Under the pieces are notes generated by a model. It saw nothing but the letters and a program-made list of their open reading frames with translations, searched no databases and was not told the DNA's origin. 59,901 nt of DNA from Sedimentisphaerales bacterium (GTDB taxonomy: Bacteria; Planctomycetota; Phycisphaerae; Sedimentisphaerales; Anaerobacaceae), in NCBI GenBank assembly GCA_030603595.1, contig JAUVXL010000001.1, positions 1-59,901 on the forward strand, given 5' to 3'. Positions 58,480-59,901 of this stretch are shown here, piece by piece. The translations under genes were made by a program, and so were the position numbers. Positions within the stretch are counted from its first letter, which is position 1. The number at the start of each line of letters is the position of its first letter.

Positions 58480-58641
58480 TATGTTGAAGCTAAAACCTGT
58501 GGAACAGATTAGCCATTGGCGTCATCCTTTATGCTGAAGAGGCTTAAGCCTGTTTCCATGTGTCTCTGCATGTCGGTCCGACCGGCCTGCTGTAGAAGGC
58601 GTAAACGAGTAGATGCAACCTGTGTAAGGAGCTAAAAGATT
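58480..58641 (+). promoter_or_regulatory. Long 5' untranslated leader, possibly structured
   Basis: The expected leader includes the palindrome AGGCTTAAGCCT near 58542 and a second hairpin in GTCGGTCCGACCGGCC near 58575. It ends with GTAAGGAG at 58626-58633, the ribosome-binding site. No known riboswitch class was recognised by eye. Confidence 0.35.
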
Positions 58642-59556
58642 ATGTGCAAACAAAGGAAAATCGCCGTGGCGAAAAAACGAGTTTCCAAGCGGACAGGCGG
58701 AAGCGTAAATAGCGGTTTTACACTGGTGGAGTTGCTGGTTGTAATCGCTATCATTGCACTGTTGATGTCAATTCTGATGCCGGCCCTGAGAAGGGTCAAG
58801 ATGCAGGCCGAGGAGGTTAAGTGCAAGTCCAATTTGAGGCAGGTGGGGATCATTATTTTCATGTATCTCCAGGATGAAGACTTCAAAATGCCCGACTGCT
58901 ACGAGAAGTATCCTACGCATGATGATAGGAAGTCCAATAAGCACCTGTGGTGGGATGACAGAGTCCCTGGGAAGGTTCGTCTCACGTTTGATACGGATCA
59001 CCGTGATGGCTCCTATTGGGGCACGGCCTATAACGCTTATGTCAAAGACATCGACATATTCGGTTGTCCATCCATGAGGCAGTTTGCTGAGATGTTGGCC
59101 AACGACTTGCTGCCCGGGTATGTTGGCGGCAAGGAAGCGATTCAGACGGCGGCGTATGGCCTGAATGCTTACACGGACCGGCTCAACGCCAACGCTATAC
59201 GCAATCAGGCTGAAGTCGTCATTTGCACCGACCACGTTGAGCCGAGGAATGAACAGGCCGACCAACCAAAGCATGGCGATATGTTTTGTATCGGCAATAC
59301 TTCCGACGTGTGGAATCTGTCACATTATAGGCCTGGTAGCTCCACCTCTGCGCGACAGGAACATTACAGGGGAATTTTCAGGCACAACATCAGGAAAAGC
59401 GGCGAATATGAGACGGGGGGAAGGGCGTCCGTCCTGTGGCTGGACGGCCAAGTGAGCAGCATCGACGAGACAACCGGCGAGAACATACCCAACCGGTACT
59501 ATGACCCGCGAGGAGATTGGCTTGACATAAGTACAGTAACAGGCCCAAGCCGTTGA
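58642..59556 (+). CDS. Prepilin-type protein with C-terminal DG motif (DUF1559-like)
   Basis: A 304-residue pseudopilin-like protein. After a basic leader, GFTLVELLVVIAIIALLMSI is the prepilin peptidase site and hydrophobic helix (cleavage before Phe). The mature part has SNLRQVGIIIFMYLQDEDFK and RASVLWLDGQVSSIDE, the C-terminal DG motif seen in planctomycete prepilins. Such proteins are present in many copies in this phylum and are exported and assembled by a type II/IV-like system. The role is unknown. It has its own promoter and a long leader; the ATG at 58642 follows AAGGAG. No secretion genes lie nearby. Confidence 0.9.
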   Translation: MCKQRKIAVAKKRVSKRTGGSVNSGFTLVELLVVIAIIALLMSILMPALRRVKMQAEEVKCKSNLRQVGIIIFMYLQDEDFKMPDCYEKYPTHDDRKSNKHLWWDDRVPGKVRLTFDTDHRDGSYWGTAYNAYVKDIDIFGCPSMRQFAEMLANDLLPGYVGGKEAIQTAAYGLNAYTDRLNANAIRNQAEVVICTDHVEPRNEQADQPKHGDMFCIGNTSDVWNLSHYRPGSSTSARQEHYRGIFRHNIRKSGEYETGGRASVLWLDGQVSSIDETTGENIPNRYYDPRGDWLDISTVTGPSR

Positions 59557-59672
59557 GCCGAACCGATGTTGTCGCCCGGAATATGCCGGGCGATTCTATC
59601 CGAGGAGTATCGAATTGTTCCCGTGCCGGCAGTGCGCATTGAGCCGGCGGGGGCGCTTATTGCGCATTTTCA

Positions 59673-59901
59673 TCATTTCCTCTTTCTGCAGCATTTCCCG
59701 GGATGCTCCACTACAAGGTTCAAAACAAGAACGCCAACCACAAGAATGAATATAACACCACGAAAAAGACGCTCTCCGCGAGTGCCTTCGAGAAAATCAA
59801 CGACCCAATAGACCACCAGGCCGATAAGGAAAAGCTCAATCCCAACTATCCACCAATCGTATTTGGCCACCCGGCTCAAATAATCAACGACTGTCTCCAC
59901 A
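59673..59901 (-). CDS. CdaA-type diadenylate cyclase, membrane part only (partial)
   Basis: On the minus strand the frame enters at the right window edge, where the first codon GTG may or may not be the real start. It encodes WWIVGIELFLIGLVVYWVVD followed by FLEGTRGERLFRGVIFILVV, the GTR-containing membrane region of CdaA/DacA cyclases. After LNLVVE the similarity ends and ten further residues (HPGKCCRKRK) lead to a stop at 59673. The DGA/RHR catalytic domain that should follow is absent downstream on this strand. The gene is therefore truncated, frameshifted or a stand-alone membrane homologue. An intact cyclase elsewhere in the genome is likely. Confidence 0.65.
   Translation of the reverse strand, partial: VETVVDYLSRVAKYDWWIVGIELFLIGLVVYWVVDFLEGTRGERLFRGVIFILVVGVLVLNLVVEHPGKCCRKRK

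Noticed and set aside
1-59901. tRNA genes
   Set aside because: No cloverleaf with the GGTTCGA-type T-loop was recognised by eye. A covariance-model scan would be needed to be sure.

Overview
The window looks like a chromosomal segment from a planctomycete, most likely of the Phycisphaerae (Sedimentisphaerales-like). This is inferred from gene content: many Tat-exported sulfatases, a prepilin-like protein with a C-terminal DG motif, a dockerin-type secreted protein, a FlgI-like/HEAT lipoprotein beside smc, an ECF sigma factor paired with a large membrane protein, and a PQQ-propeller giant. No 16S comparison was possible.

Layout. 1-387: the 5' end of a 16S rRNA gene on the minus strand with its leader, boxA and promoter. 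388-1230: repeat-rich, nearly gene-free DNA. 1231-7264: yjbQ, a FlgI-like/HEAT lipoprotein and smc. 7308-12156: three toxin-antitoxin-type modules (HTH/Doc, MNT/HEPN, HicBA with a nonsense-mutated hicA) around mutS. 12392-14371: an MnmE-like GTPase and coaX. 14773-18170: ECF sigma factor and its partner. 18555-21308: a truncated FHA gene, a two-barrel glycoside-hydrolase-like protein and a Tat-signal remnant. 21696-23968: an overlapping pair encoding a membrane-anchored nucleotidyltransferase-like protein and an Asp/Glu racemase-family protein.

24111-44514 is a carbohydrate and cell-wall sugar region. On the minus strand anmK, murQ, an SSS transporter and a sulfatase overlap by 1, 4 and 4 nt. 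They are followed by a beta-helix protein, two more sulfatases, a deacetylase-like protein and a Gfo/Idh/MocA oxidoreductase. To the right are a double-SIS MurQ-like protein, a NamZ (DUF1343) muramidase, a GxGYxYP-type hydrolase and an AmiE/beta-lactamase-fold hydrolase. The set resembles the MurNAc-recycling cluster of Bacillus subtilis (murQ-murR-murP-amiE-nagZ-namZ), but with sulfatases built in. The likely flow is extracellular release of MurNAc, uptake by the SSS transporter, then phosphorylation and ether cleavage in the cytoplasm.

44721-55766: a HEAT protein, a sulfatase with a 1,323-residue PQQ-propeller/methyltransferase-like chimera, an SGNH esterase, a GH10 xylanase and a dockerin-type protein. 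56080-59901: lexA overlapped by another reading frame, a YkgJ-family cysteine-cluster protein with a partly duplicated 3' end, a prepilin-like protein behind a promoter and a 160-nt leader, and at the right edge the membrane part of a CdaA-type diadenylate cyclase that stops before its catalytic domain. Several families of short palindromic repeats punctuate the intergenic spaces.
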